A program made the position numbers and the translations under genes. The notes under the pieces are model-generated. The model did no database searches. It saw only the letters and a program-made list of their open reading frames with translations, and was not told where the DNA came from. 27,725 bases of DNA from a virus, in the IMG/VR virus record IMGVR_UViG_3300020190_000287, positions 1 to 27,725 of that record. One strand, 5' to 3'. Below, piece by piece: positions 8,041 through 15,680 of the stretch (its first letter is position 1; each line of letters opens with the position of its first letter).

Positions 8041-8847
8041 CTAGTCAATTATTTTAGAGTAACTGCTTATTAACTCCTCTGATGAACGGGTGTATACAGA
8101 CGCTTGTTTTGAAAATTCGCTTAAAACCGCCTCGGTAAACGGGTGGGCCAGTCCGTATTTTACAATTGCAGGCAGCACAATACCCACTACTGCTTCTTGA
8201 ATGTACGAGTACTTGGTGTCAAAATTAAAGGACTCTTGCCCTTGTTCACGCAGCAGTTGTTTGCTGACTTCTTGAAATGCTAGTCGGTCTTTTTGTGGAA
8301 TAGTGTACAGATTTTTTTCTGCTGTTTCTATTAAATCACAAACACCTTTTACCGCAACGGTTTTCATATAGTAATCGCACTCTTCTTTTAATGTCAGGAA
8401 TTCAAGAGAAGTAGTGTTTTTTCGTAACCGTTTCAGAACATCACAGTAACCAAACAGTTTGATTTCGTTGTTTTCTACACGCACAAAATTGGAGTTCTGC
8501 ATGGCATACGAAATGCTACAGACTCGTTCAAAAATATTTCGTGAAGAAAAAGACTCTGCGTACACTGTTTGATCACCCTGTGTCCAACAGCGAAACATAT
8601 TACCAAATTTAGGAATAAAACGAACAGCAATGTCTTTGGATGAAATCAGTAAAACTTTTGGTGAGTACTTTTCGAGTAAAGAACACACAACAAAACCAAC
8701 AGTTTTTGGTGCAGAGTTTTTGTCTACACTGCACCGTATAGACAAAGGACTTGTTTTATTTGATAACTGATATGTAAGAGTACAAAAATTTGTGTCTTGT
8801 GCCACACAAACCGATCCACCGTTATCAGTTTGCTCATAATTTATCAT
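8041..8847 (-). CDS. hypothetical protein, unknown
   Basis: The product has 268 residues. It is Cys-containing, with beta-rich character in the first 110 residues (CTLTYQLSN, VGFVVCSLLEKY, VLLISSKDIAVRF) and helical character after that. I recognise no motif or family. It starts 7 nt after the stop of the 8855-9415 gene and so belongs to the same operon as the 803- and 186-residue proteins. No strong Shine-Dalgarno is seen. The frame is long, has no competing ORF and fits the strand of its neighbours, so the gene is likely real. Its function cannot be inferred. Confidence 0.8.
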   Translation of the reverse strand: MINYEQTDNGGSVCVAQDTNFCTLTYQLSNKTSPLSIRCSVDKNSAPKTVGFVVCSLLEKYSPKVLLISSKDIAVRFIPKFGNMFRCWTQGDQTVYAESFSSRNIFERVCSISYAMQNSNFVRVENNEIKLFGYCDVLKRLRKNTTSLEFLTLKEECDYYMKTVAVKGVCDLIETAEKNLYTIPQKDRLAFQEVSKQLLREQGQESFNFDTKYSYIQEAVVGIVLPAIVKYGLAHPFTEAVLSEFSKQASVYTRSSEELISSYSKIID

Positions 8848-8854
8848 TATCTAC

Positions 8855-9415
8855 TTACTTTCGTTTTCTTGTTCGTATTCCGAACGTGAGTCGTTTTCGT
8901 AAAGATATTCTGCGCTTACGCCTTGCCTGTGCCCGTTTGCCACGACTTTTACGGGCAGTTTTCCTTGCACTAAGTTTCAGTTTTCTGAGTTGTGAAGCAG
9001 GCTGCTTCATACAAGTTCTAGGAGTTTTCTTTTTAAAGCCGGGAGCGCACTTGAAAATAATTCTCTTTTTGCCTTTTCGCACCACAATTTTACGTTTTGC
9101 GGCAATTTCATTCAGCATTTCACTTTCCACAATAAACTCTTCGTCTATCTCGTCCTCTTCTTCCGTGTCAATAGTAATATCTGCTTCTTCCACAGGATCA
9201 ATAATGTGAATTATATCGTCTTTTTCTTCCCACTCTATACCTTCTTCATCCAAATAGTCCACCACGTCTTCCCGTGAAAAATTGGGCATATCAAGCACAA
9301 TTTTATGTTCAGTGAGTTCTGCATCAAATTCATCAAACAGTATGCGTTGCAGAGACTCAAACGCAAGATCACGTAACTCCTTAAACTGTTTCATGGTGTC
9401 TTTATTTTTTTCCAT
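8855..9415 (-). CDS. bipolar acidic/basic phage protein, possible head-internal DNA-binding protein
   Basis: The product has 186 residues with strong charge asymmetry. Residues 1-105 are acidic (DITIDTEEEDEIDEEFIVE). Residues 110-186 are extremely basic (RKIVVRKGKKRIIFKCAPGF, then a long Arg/Lys run), with a Cys-x-Pro-Gly-Phe then Arg-Thr-Cys pattern seen in uncharacterised marine phage proteins. The ATG at 9415 has AAGGA 8 nt upstream and overlaps the 803-residue gene by 25 nt; a second ATG at residue 8 (MKQFKELRDLAFESL) has no Shine-Dalgarno. Such bipolar proteins often act in prohead cores or condense DNA, but here that is inference only. Confidence 0.85.
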   Translation of the reverse strand: MEKNKDTMKQFKELRDLAFESLQRILFDEFDAELTEHKIVLDMPNFSREDVVDYLDEEGIEWEEKDDIIHIIDPVEEADITIDTEEEDEIDEEFIVESEMLNEIAAKRKIVVRKGKKRIIFKCAPGFKKKTPRTCMKQPASQLRKLKLSARKTARKSRGKRAQARRKRRISLRKRLTFGIRTRKRK

Positions 9416-11802
9416 GCCGCTCTTCCTTGGGCAACACGTTTATTAGCTGCTGCATTTTTCGCAGCTAAAAATCTTTTTCTGCGTTTTATCGAAATGGTTT
9501 CAAGTTCAGTATCAGAAAGTCTTGGCGGCCGCTTACTCCAAGGTAAAAGTTTTCGCATTTCACTGATGTACAGTCTGCCCACATCTATAAAGTCTTCACT
9601 CTCCCAAATCATATCGTTTCCACCGTCAAGCAGTGCTCTACGGGTGCTTTTGTTTAGTACTTGTAAACCATTACCTGAAGCGTGCAAGTCTACTTCAGTG
9701 TTTCCAACCACTAGAATCTTTTCACCTGTTTTCATTATTTTCTTTACTTTTACTTTGGTTTCTTTGCCGCCCTTTTTACCGTAGATTTCGAATGTTGTAC
9801 CCACAGGTTTCATCTCAATAGTGGTAATAAGGTCTTGGGCAGTGGTTTGGTTTTGAGCAATAGAATCGTCTGTTGATTTTCTTGTGGCAGAACGAACAGA
9901 AGCAGACTTAATAATATTACCGTACCTGTCAGTTTTACGGTTTTTTAATGGCTGCATTGCTCTAGAGAAACGAACAGAATCGCTTGGTTCATTTTTTTCG
10001 TGTACACACACAGAGTCTTCAGCACAGACAGACTCCTTAATAATCTTAAATGACTTGCCTGAGTTGCTCTTCACGCTGCCAAGGTAGTCCTTGATTGCTT
10101 TGTTGTGATCTGTTTTCTTACGCTCTACCCACAAATCTAACCAGTTTGTAACCTTGCCAGTTTTGTCTGCTTTGAAAATCATGGTTTCACCTGCAATTGT
10201 GGAGTACGACACAATGTAGTGATTAAATCCGTGACGGTACAAGGTTTGAAATGCGCTTTCGCCTGGTGTGGTTGAGATCTTCATGGTCTTCATTAGATAA
10301 ATTTTGTTTTCTGCCTCGGCACTCTTAGATTTACTGTTAGATTCGTGCAGGTTAAGCACAACACGATTCAAACGATTTGTTTTAAATTTGTTCATAAGGT
10401 ACTCTTCTTTTGTTGGTTTTTTTTCTTGAACAGTTTCTCCACCGCGAGTCTGACTCAGTAGTCCTATATCTTTCTGAAATTTATTGGAGAACTTAATAAT
10501 TTCTTCCACTGGCACAGGTTTACCGCCCTTGCTAATTGTACGGGTCTTCATGGTAGCGTTTGCGCCTGCACCGTTTGCTATATCTATTGCCACCTGTGCT
10601 GCCCAACGGTGGTGACCGTCAATAACGTAACCGTCACTCACGTAGATGGGTTCAAGAAGACGAGCAGCAAACTTGCCGTAGTTCTGCGGGTCTGCTTGTG
10701 CAGCAGCAAGTGTACCGTACATTCCCGCAATCTTCTCGCCCTTTAGTTGTCCTTGAATAGGTTTTAAAGTTGTCACGCTTACGTCTTCTTCCACCACATC
10801 GTAACCAGAGTCTTCAAGAGCTTTGCGGTACTCGCGCTCCATGTTTACTTCACTCTTCAGGTCTTCAGGAGTGACTTGATCAGGTGAAGTGTAACTCTTG
10901 CCGCGCATAAGAGCTTGGAATGCAGGGGTATCTGTGCGGTTGGGATCAACCTGTGACGAGAACTGGGGCATCTGATCACGGGGAATCCCCTTGCTGACTT
11001 TTTGCTTGGTTTTTGGTTCAAAGCATAACCCCAAGTGGGCAAACACTTCCGAACACAATTCAAAATCATACGCTTGCTGTCCGCGCATGGCAGACAGTGC
11101 AGCGTGATTCATTTCTTCTATAAACCGTTGCTCCGCAGCAGCGTCACCAAACACAGACTCTGCGTCACTCTGCGGTCCGTCCAAGTCACCAGACTTTATA
11201 GCCTTTGCCACCACATTTGCTTTACGGATATCAGGTTTGGCTTTTGCTTTCTCTGTAGCCTTTGGATCAGGTTTAATATGCGAGTCAAATTCTGTTTCAG
11301 GATTATTTGCACCTATATCAGGGTGTTCTTCAGTGTCGGATTGCGCCGTACTTGTTTCACTGTTTTGCGGTTGTGTTGCACTCTGAGTATTGTCTGCTGC
11401 TGTTTGCGCTTTTGCTTTGGGAGGAGGTGCTACGAGCTTAGAAACAGGTATGGGTTCTGTGGTTCCCTTGGGTTTTGCTTTTACAGGAGTTTCTTCTGCA
11501 CTTTTTTGTGCCTCGTAACCGTCACGATCCAATTCAACAGGAACTGATGTGTCGCCAGGTTTGTCTACACGACCAGCAGGTTTAAAATTTCCAGAAATCC
11601 ACGCTTTTGCACTGTCTTCGTCTTCAAAGTAATCAATCGCACCGTCTTTGTTTTTTGCTCCCCATTTTCCACCGGCAGTTTTCCAAGTTTGATTAATTTT
11701 TTTTTCTTTGGGAGCAGACGGGGGTTGTGTGGCAGGTTTACTGGCAGTTTGTACCTCGTATATCACAGTACGTAAACTCTTGTACGGTTCAAGATTTTCC
11801 AT
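9391..11802 (-). CDS. large multidomain protein with ParB/sulfiredoxin-like domain
   Basis: The product has 803 residues, the longest on this strand. The N-terminus MENLEPYKSLRTVIYEVQ has I-Y-E at 14-16, a possible prohead-protease site. Residues about 39-71 are a small Trp/Gly module (TWKTAGGKWGAKN, then DYFEDEDSAKAWISG). Residues 90-200 are a Pro/Lys/Ala/Thr-rich linker. Residues about 345-425 resemble a ParB/Srx-like domain: L-K-P-I-Q-G-Q-L, E-K-I-A-G-M, and V-I-D-G-H-H-R-W-A-A near 392-402, the core nucleotide/DNA motif of that superfamily. The C-terminal part has a basic helical end (RRKRFLAAKNAAANKRVAQG). GGAG lies 6 nt before the ATG. Its role is unknown; a ParB-like NTPase or nuclease carried in the virion is one possibility. 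Confidence 0.88.
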   Translation of the reverse strand: MENLEPYKSLRTVIYEVQTASKPATQPPSAPKEKKINQTWKTAGGKWGAKNKDGAIDYFEDEDSAKAWISGNFKPAGRVDKPGDTSVPVELDRDGYEAQKSAEETPVKAKPKGTTEPIPVSKLVAPPPKAKAQTAADNTQSATQPQNSETSTAQSDTEEHPDIGANNPETEFDSHIKPDPKATEKAKAKPDIRKANVVAKAIKSGDLDGPQSDAESVFGDAAAEQRFIEEMNHAALSAMRGQQAYDFELCSEVFAHLGLCFEPKTKQKVSKGIPRDQMPQFSSQVDPNRTDTPAFQALMRGKSYTSPDQVTPEDLKSEVNMEREYRKALEDSGYDVVEEDVSVTTLKPIQGQLKGEKIAGMYGTLAAAQADPQNYGKFAARLLEPIYVSDGYVIDGHHRWAAQVAIDIANGAGANATMKTRTISKGGKPVPVEEIIKFSNKFQKDIGLLSQTRGGETVQEKKPTKEEYLMNKFKTNRLNRVVLNLHESNSKSKSAEAENKIYLMKTMKISTTPGESAFQTLYRHGFNHYIVSYSTIAGETMIFKADKTGKVTNWLDLWVERKKTDHNKAIKDYLGSVKSNSGKSFKIIKESVCAEDSVCVHEKNEPSDSVRFSRAMQPLKNRKTDRYGNIIKSASVRSATRKSTDDSIAQNQTTAQDLITTIEMKPVGTTFEIYGKKGGKETKVKVKKIMKTGEKILVVGNTEVDLHASGNGLQVLNKSTRRALLDGGNDMIWESEDFIDVGRLYISEMRKLLPWSKRPPRLSDTELETISIKRRKRFLAAKNAAANKRVAQGRAAWKKIKTP

Positions 11803-11803
11803 T

Positions 11804-12292
11804 TTAAACTCCGAAAGAGCGTGTTATTGCTGTTATTTTATCTATTTGTGATGCAAGTCGCTCTGCACGGTTCTCCCACTTAATGTAAATTTTTTCGGGG
11901 TTTTTCATAAGGTTTGTAAGAAGAGGCAAAATTAATCGCTCTACTGATTGCAGTTTTTCTTTACACTCTTCCCGTGTGGAATTAGAGCGTTCTTCTACTT
12001 CGTCAAGCACTGATGAAATGCTTTGTCCTTGACTTTGCAGTGCTGCGTTCATCTCGTGTAGTTCCATGTTTAGCACACGATCAATCTTGTCTTCCACTCG
12101 CGTTAACTGCACAGTGGACACAGGTTTTATTGCTGCAATTGCTGTTCGCAGTTCACCAATTTGTACTGTTATGGCAGCAATAGCATCTGGAGACACAGAC
12201 GGCGGTGGAGGTGGAGGTGGAGGCGGCGAGTGGGTGGCTCCCAACTCACTTTCGTCTACTGCCGTAAAACCAAAATCAAATTCTTCAGCCAT
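11804..12292 (-). CDS. coiled-coil protein with polyproline tract
   Basis: The product has 162 residues from the ATG at 12292 (MAEEFDFGF). A longer frame to 12349 would overlap the previous gene by 47 nt, so the shorter start with a 10-nt gap and an AGGT-type site is preferred. After an acidic start there is a run of nine prolines near residues 22-31, then long helices with a regular hydrophobic spacing (IGELRTAIAAIKPVSTVQLT, VEDKIDRVLNM, LDEVEERSN) that predict a coiled coil. The gene ends 2 nt before the ATG of the 803-residue protein and is probably coupled to it. Oligomerising structural or scaffold-type protein is a reasonable guess. No family is recognised. Confidence 0.8.
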   Translation of the reverse strand: MAEEFDFGFTAVDESELGATHSPPPPPPPPPSVSPDAIAAITVQIGELRTAIAAIKPVSTVQLTRVEDKIDRVLNMELHEMNAALQSQGQSISSVLDEVEERSNSTREECKEKLQSVERLILPLLTNLMKNPEKIYIKWENRAERLASQIDKITAITRSFGV

Positions 12293-12302
12293 TTTTACCT
12301 GC

Positions 12303-12803
12303 TCAAGAAACCGTTCCTGTGCTTCCTGCTGCGCCACCAAAGAACACACAGGCAGTGAAACCGCCGTTTACCACGGTTCCGCCACTGAAAGACTCAAAAG
12401 TAGTGCCTGCAACCGCACCAGAGGACGAATTAGTAACCGTGGTGTCGCTGCCGTCACGCACAAACCCCTTCATGTAGATGCCAACAGTTGCACCGTTAGA
12501 AAAAGATCCAACAGTGATTCCGTTTGGACGGGTAAGACCGGCAGGATTCTGTAGCACTGCGGTGAGTGCGCCAACAGTGAAATCCTTGTTCAGGGTAGCA
12601 CCAGCAGAACCAAACGGCGGGAATCCTGATCCCGTGGTCAGGCCAGTAATACCGAATCCCAGTTCCCGTGCTGCGTTTTCAATGAATACGGCAGCAGTGA
12701 ATCCTGACCCCTTGTCTTCACCCACCGTTTGGAAGTGGGCAGACAACTGACTAGCTAATTTTTCTGCTTTTGCGAGTTCGACTGATCCTGCTGTGAATGC
12801 CAT
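12303..12803 (-). CDS. glycine/threonine-rich structural protein
   Basis: The product has 166 residues, rich in Gly, Thr, Val and Ser, with few charged residues beyond residue 35 (TVGALTAVLQN, NGITVGSFSNGATVGIYMKG, TTVTNSSSGAVAGTTFESFS). This composition is that of a beta-sheet-rich decoration, head-fibre or tail protein. Residues 1-35 are helical (ELAKAEKLASQLSAHF). The ATG at 12803 has AGGAG at a spacing of 8 nt and a CTAAATA late box 38 nt upstream, both signs of strong late expression. That would fit a virion protein made in many copies. No specific family is recognised. Confidence 0.85.
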   Translation of the reverse strand: MAFTAGSVELAKAEKLASQLSAHFQTVGEDKGSGFTAAVFIENAARELGFGITGLTTGSGFPPFGSAGATLNKDFTVGALTAVLQNPAGLTRPNGITVGSFSNGATVGIYMKGFVRDGSDTTVTNSSSGAVAGTTFESFSGGTVVNGGFTACVFFGGAAGSTGTVS

Positions 12804-12841
12804 AATAGTTCTCCTGTTGGGTGATTTTAAGTTTTCGTCTA

Positions 12842-12848
12842 TATTTAG
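12842..12848 (-). promoter_or_regulatory. late promoter box CTAAATA
   Basis: The minus strand reads CTAAATA, the variant of the T4 late box used in marine T4-like phages, 38 nt before the ATG of the glycine-rich protein gene and inside the gap after the HAD-HNH gene. Confidence 0.55.
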
Positions 12849-12889
12849 TATTTACAGCAGGTCGCCCCGACTGCTTACACATTTAAATA

Positions 12890-14305
12890 TCACTTTCGCC
12901 ACTTGTTGTTGTCTTTAGACCTGTTCGTGTGTCTAGACACCAAACGAAGATTGGAGGGCCGTGAGTCTAGTGCGTTGCCGTTTTTGTGGTCAATTTCTTT
13001 TCCGTCATTGGAGCGGCCTTCACGGCCCATACGCCTCAGTACCCGCTTTCGTGCAGTTTTCTTTTTCATTGCCACGCGCTGTTTGGGTGTAGGGTTGTCG
13101 CCACCGTACATTTTGGTGTACTCTGCCTTGTAGTCGCGCTCTTCGTGTACTCCCTGTTTTGACTTATATTTTACAAGACGGGTGCGGAGTCGAACATGGG
13201 GAAACTGAGACTTTAGTGTTTTTGCAAACTGTATGTTTTTTGCGTTGTCGTCCCAGAACTCAATATCGGTGTACCCTTGCTGAATTGCGGTTTCCAACCA
13301 GTCACGCTTGCGCTGTGCAATAGTGGTGTGGGTTGCGCCCGTGTGGCCCACGGTGAAAACAGGAACGTCAATGCCAATGCTTTGCAACCACTTGCGTACA
13401 GAGTTGCCGTCCGTTCTGCCTGTAAGAATCACAGTTTTTTTGCCTTGTGCAAGCACTTCACGCATTACTTTCAGAACCGCACCAATTGGACGGGGATCAA
13501 TTACTTTGTTTGCACCACTAAAATCGTATGTTTCACCAGGTTTAAGCAAGTACTCTTTAAACCGCAAAGAGGACAGCCTGTGCAGAGTTTTGCCGTTACT
13601 CAGAACTCCCACATACGCTTTTGTGTGTGCAAGGGTGTCATCAAAATCAAATACACGCAGAAACTTTTGTGGTTCACGTGCGCCTGTGGATTGGGAACCC
13701 GTATTCCTTCCACCCACTGTGGGTTTTGTTTTGTGGTTATACGATTCAGGAACAGTGCCGCGCAGGGAATTGTCTGTATTTTTCCACTTCATGCCTGCTG
13801 GTGGTTTTGCAGAGGCTTCCACTTTTTCCAACGGCAGCACGGTTAATTTTGCAGTAGTCACCGTGCGCCTGTTTTCAGGCGTACCCGTGGTGTAGCGGTC
13901 GGTAATGGTGTAACCAAACTCTTTGCCCAGTCTCCGCATCATTGCCGAGTACACCGCATCGCGCTTGCTTTCACTGCTTTTAGACACCATGATCAGTTCT
14001 TTTGGCAGTTCGTCCCACCAGTCCATGTGGTCTTTCAGAAACAAACGAACCGCTTGCCCAACCGTGGCAAGTATGCGGTGGGGTTTGCCGTGATTGGTAA
14101 GATTGTGCGAACCGTCAAGCGTAAAGTTTATTTCCCATCCACTAATTTTAACTTTGGTAATATCAATGTTCAGGTACTGTCCGCTTCGGGTCTGTGCCTG
14201 ATAGGTAACTTCAATGGTAGTGGGCCCGTAACCAATACGCTTTAATTCACGCACAGGTAAAGGCTGCTCAAACAGTTCGGTGAGATAGGATACGAAACTG
14301 TTCAT
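12890..14305 (-). CDS. HAD phosphatase / HNH endonuclease fusion with capsid-targeting-like N-terminus
   Basis: The product has 471 residues in three parts. Residues 1-11, MNSFVSYLTEL, match a T4-type capsid-targeting sequence with L-T-E at 8-10. Residues 20-160 are a phage domain I cannot name. Residues 214-355 are a HAD-superfamily phosphatase: D220-F-D222-D-T, V-I-L-T295-G-R, and F-W-D352-D353. Residues 385-471 are an HNH-type endonuclease: KEID439-H440-K-N-G-N, then D-S-R-P-S-N-L-R-L-V and a closing N-R-S motif, with a basic lead-in. The HAD part may remove 3'- or 5'-phosphates or act on nucleotides, and the HNH part may cut DNA. It lies in a stand-alone late region; no strong Shine-Dalgarno precedes the ATG. 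Confidence 0.9.
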   Translation of the reverse strand: MNSFVSYLTELFEQPLPVRELKRIGYGPTTIEVTYQAQTRSGQYLNIDITKVKISGWEINFTLDGSHNLTNHGKPHRILATVGQAVRLFLKDHMDWWDELPKELIMVSKSSESKRDAVYSAMMRRLGKEFGYTITDRYTTGTPENRRTVTTAKLTVLPLEKVEASAKPPAGMKWKNTDNSLRGTVPESYNHKTKPTVGGRNTGSQSTGAREPQKFLRVFDFDDTLAHTKAYVGVLSNGKTLHRLSSLRFKEYLLKPGETYDFSGANKVIDPRPIGAVLKVMREVLAQGKKTVILTGRTDGNSVRKWLQSIGIDVPVFTVGHTGATHTTIAQRKRDWLETAIQQGYTDIEFWDDNAKNIQFAKTLKSQFPHVRLRTRLVKYKSKQGVHEERDYKAEYTKMYGGDNPTPKQRVAMKKKTARKRVLRRMGREGRSNDGKEIDHKNGNALDSRPSNLRLVSRHTNRSKDNNKWRK

Positions 14306-14317
14306 GTGTTTGGTGTG

Positions 14318-14346
14318 TTTACTGCGGGGCAGCAGGCAGCAGTAAA
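14318..14346 (-). other. 8-bp hairpin in the leader of the HAD-HNH gene
   Basis: TTTACTGC (14318-14325) and GCAGTAAA (14339-14346) form a perfect 8-bp stem with a 13-nt GC-rich loop, 13 nt before the ATG on the minus strand. There is no T-run on either side that would make a good terminator, so it may be an RNA-processing or translation-control element, or an attenuator. Function is uncertain. Confidence 0.4.
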
Positions 14347-14407
14347 ACCACCCAGCCCCATCAGTAAATTACTTTTGGCCCAATCCCGTCCTTTTCCTGC
14401 GGCAGGA

Positions 14408-14848
14408 TTACCTCTGATCAGACCACCCACCGTAACGGCTGCCAGTAATATCTCGTGAGTCTTTGCGGGGTGATGTTTTTATTCCCTTTATTACTTTGCC
14501 GCCCTTGCCAAACACCTTGTGGCTGCTGCCTTCTTTTTCGTAACGCTTGCCAAGAGCCTGTGACCGTTTGTACGCTTTGTTAAACCCTGCGCTGTTTTGC
14601 TTTCGCTTTGCGTCTGTCTTTTTGTTTGCTTCCTTCATTTTTTTTGACAGCTCCCGTTCACGCTCTTGGGTCATTACGTCTTCCACCAGTTCCTGTGGAT
14701 CAAGGTTTAACTCCTCGCACAGGGACAGAATAACTGTTTCCAGTGCAGCAGTGTACTCTAGTGCTTCCTGTAGAGCAGCTTCTGGGTTCTGAACACTGGC
14801 AATGCTTTCGTTAAGCGAAGAGTACTTTTCGGTGTTTAATCGTGACAT
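14408..14848 (-). CDS. small basic phage protein, N-terminal paralogue of the 6656-7114 product
   Basis: The product has 146 residues. Its first 60 residues match those of the 6656-7114 protein: MSRLNTEKYSSLNESIASVQ, then 'LETVILSLCEELNLDPQELVE' in the same spacing. The rest is Lys/Arg-rich and helical, and different from its paralogue (ERERELSKKMKEANKKTD, then SQALGKRYEKEGSSHKVFGK). The ATG has AAGGAA 12 nt upstream. The pair may be a family of head-internal or regulatory proteins that share a targeting or dimerising N-terminus and differ in the nucleic-acid-binding tail; this is inference. Confidence 0.8.
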   Translation of the reverse strand: MSRLNTEKYSSLNESIASVQNPEAALQEALEYTAALETVILSLCEELNLDPQELVEDVMTQERERELSKKMKEANKKTDAKRKQNSAGFNKAYKRSQALGKRYEKEGSSHKVFGKGGKVIKGIKTSPRKDSRDITGSRYGGWSDQR

Positions 14849-14902
14849 GATTTGGGGTTCCTTGTGGTATTGAGAGTAAAGATTAACATGAGTATGTAGT
14901 AA

Positions 14903-15352
14903 TTACGACTGCTGTGTGTGGGTGGAGGCTTTGCCTTTACCCTGTTGGTTTTGGTGTGCCAACGATTCTGTACGCACACGATCCAACAGGGTAAAGTCTT
15001 TTACTTTGGTTTCTCCCGCGTATCCCCAAGCGTAGCCTTCATTTATCATTAAAGAATTCAAAGACACACTAGACGAGTCTGAGTATATCTCTACAAGCAT
15101 TCGACCGTACTTGTCGTCTTTGGTAGTGCGGGCCCACAGTTTTGGTTGACACTTTAACCAGTCTTCTACAAACTGTTTGGCAGCAATACCGTACTGCTTC
15201 TCTTTCAGATTGGTGGTTCTACTTTCGGGAGCATCAATGCCTGCAAGTCTGCACCGCTCCCATGTCTGAATTTTGAACCCTAAGTCTAACACAACATCCA
15301 GTGTGTCGCCGTCTATGACCTTTGGTGTGCCAACGATTCTGTACTCGTACAC
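14903..15352 (-). CDS. thermonuclease (staphylococcal nuclease-like)
   Basis: The product has 149 residues and the SNase fold motifs in order: V-I-D14-G-D16-T-L, the R35-L-A-G-I-D40-A-P-E43 block, and D-K-Y-G-R84. These match the catalytic Arg35, Asp40, Glu43 and Arg87 of the staphylococcal enzyme, so it should be a Ca-dependent nuclease that cuts DNA or RNA. The start is GTG with AGGGGG 9 nt upstream; the nearby ATG is out of frame. There is no signal peptide, so a cytoplasmic or virion location is expected. It lies 13 nt after the next gene upstream. The gene contains an exact 24-bp direct repeat, one copy at its 5' end and one near its 3' end, read in different frames. Confidence 0.92.
   Translation of the reverse strand: MYEYRIVGTPKVIDGDTLDVVLDLGFKIQTWERCRLAGIDAPESRTTNLKEKQYGIAAKQFVEDWLKCQPKLWARTTKDDKYGRMLVEIYSDSSSVSLNSLMINEGYAWGYAGETKVKDFTLLDRVRTESLAHQNQQGKGKASTHTQQS
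14950..14973. repeat. 24-bp direct repeat, copy A (3' part of thermonuclease gene)
   Basis: This stretch is identical over 24 nt to 15321-15344. Both begin TTTGGTGTGCC and end CTGTAC. Flanks beyond it keep partial similarity (ACACGATC / ACACGATT). The two copies are read in different frames. Confidence 0.9.
15321..15344. repeat. 24-bp direct repeat, copy B (5' part of thermonuclease gene)
   Basis: The copy at the 5' end of the gene encodes the residues YRIVGTPK just after the GTG start. It matches 14950-14973 exactly, which suggests a duplication or recombination of the gene start into the gene end. Confidence 0.9.
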
Positions 15353-15365
15353 GATTCATTGCCCC

Positions 15366-15680
15366 CTATTGCAGTCCTGAAAGTCTGTCTATTGCCATTC
15401 GCGTTTGTCTCTTTCTGGCCTCGCTCCACTCCAAGTGCTTTCCGTTTCTCCAGTACCCTAGTCGCCAGTCGTCCGAGGCGTAGGCACTGGTAGGCAACTT
15501 GTCCTTTGCAAACACTGTGGCAAAACCAAAATCAACGTACGCCAGAATGTACTTGTCCCGGTGTTTCTTGCTTGCAGCGGTAGCCAACTTGTTCAGGTCT
15601 GCAAACGACTGTACAGGGATTTGATCGTGTATTTTTTGTGAGTTTGCTGCTTCATACAAATACGATTTAAAACTGTTCAT
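15366..15680 (-). CDS. small protein with capsid-targeting-like N-terminus, unknown function
   Basis: The product has 104 residues. MNSFKSYLYEA matches the capsid-targeting pattern with a predicted cleavage after L-Y-E at 8-10, leaving a mature protein of about 94 residues that starts with Ala. The mature part has a helix (FADLNKLATAASKKH), a beta-hairpin-like region (YILAYVDFGFATVFAKD) and a basic helical C-terminus. No family is recognised. The ATG overlaps the stop of the upstream gene as ATGA, so the two are coupled. It lies 13 nt upstream of the thermonuclease gene. Confidence 0.85.
   Translation of the reverse strand: MNSFKSYLYEAANSQKIHDQIPVQSFADLNKLATAASKKHRDKYILAYVDFGFATVFAKDKLPTSAYASDDWRLGYWRNGKHLEWSEARKRQTRMAIDRLSGLQ

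Noticed and set aside
12201-12229. GGTGGAGGTGGAGG tract as a quadruplex or regulatory site
   Set aside because: It is the complement of the polyproline codons in the coiled-coil gene; coding explains it.
12293-12349. Longer start of the coiled-coil gene
   Set aside because: It would overlap the previous gene by 47 nt, while the ATG at 12292 leaves a 10-nt gap.
13277-13895. Plus-strand ORFs opposite the HAD-HNH gene
   Set aside because: They are shadows of a minus-strand gene with clear motifs; composition is Cys/Phe/Arg-rich without pattern.
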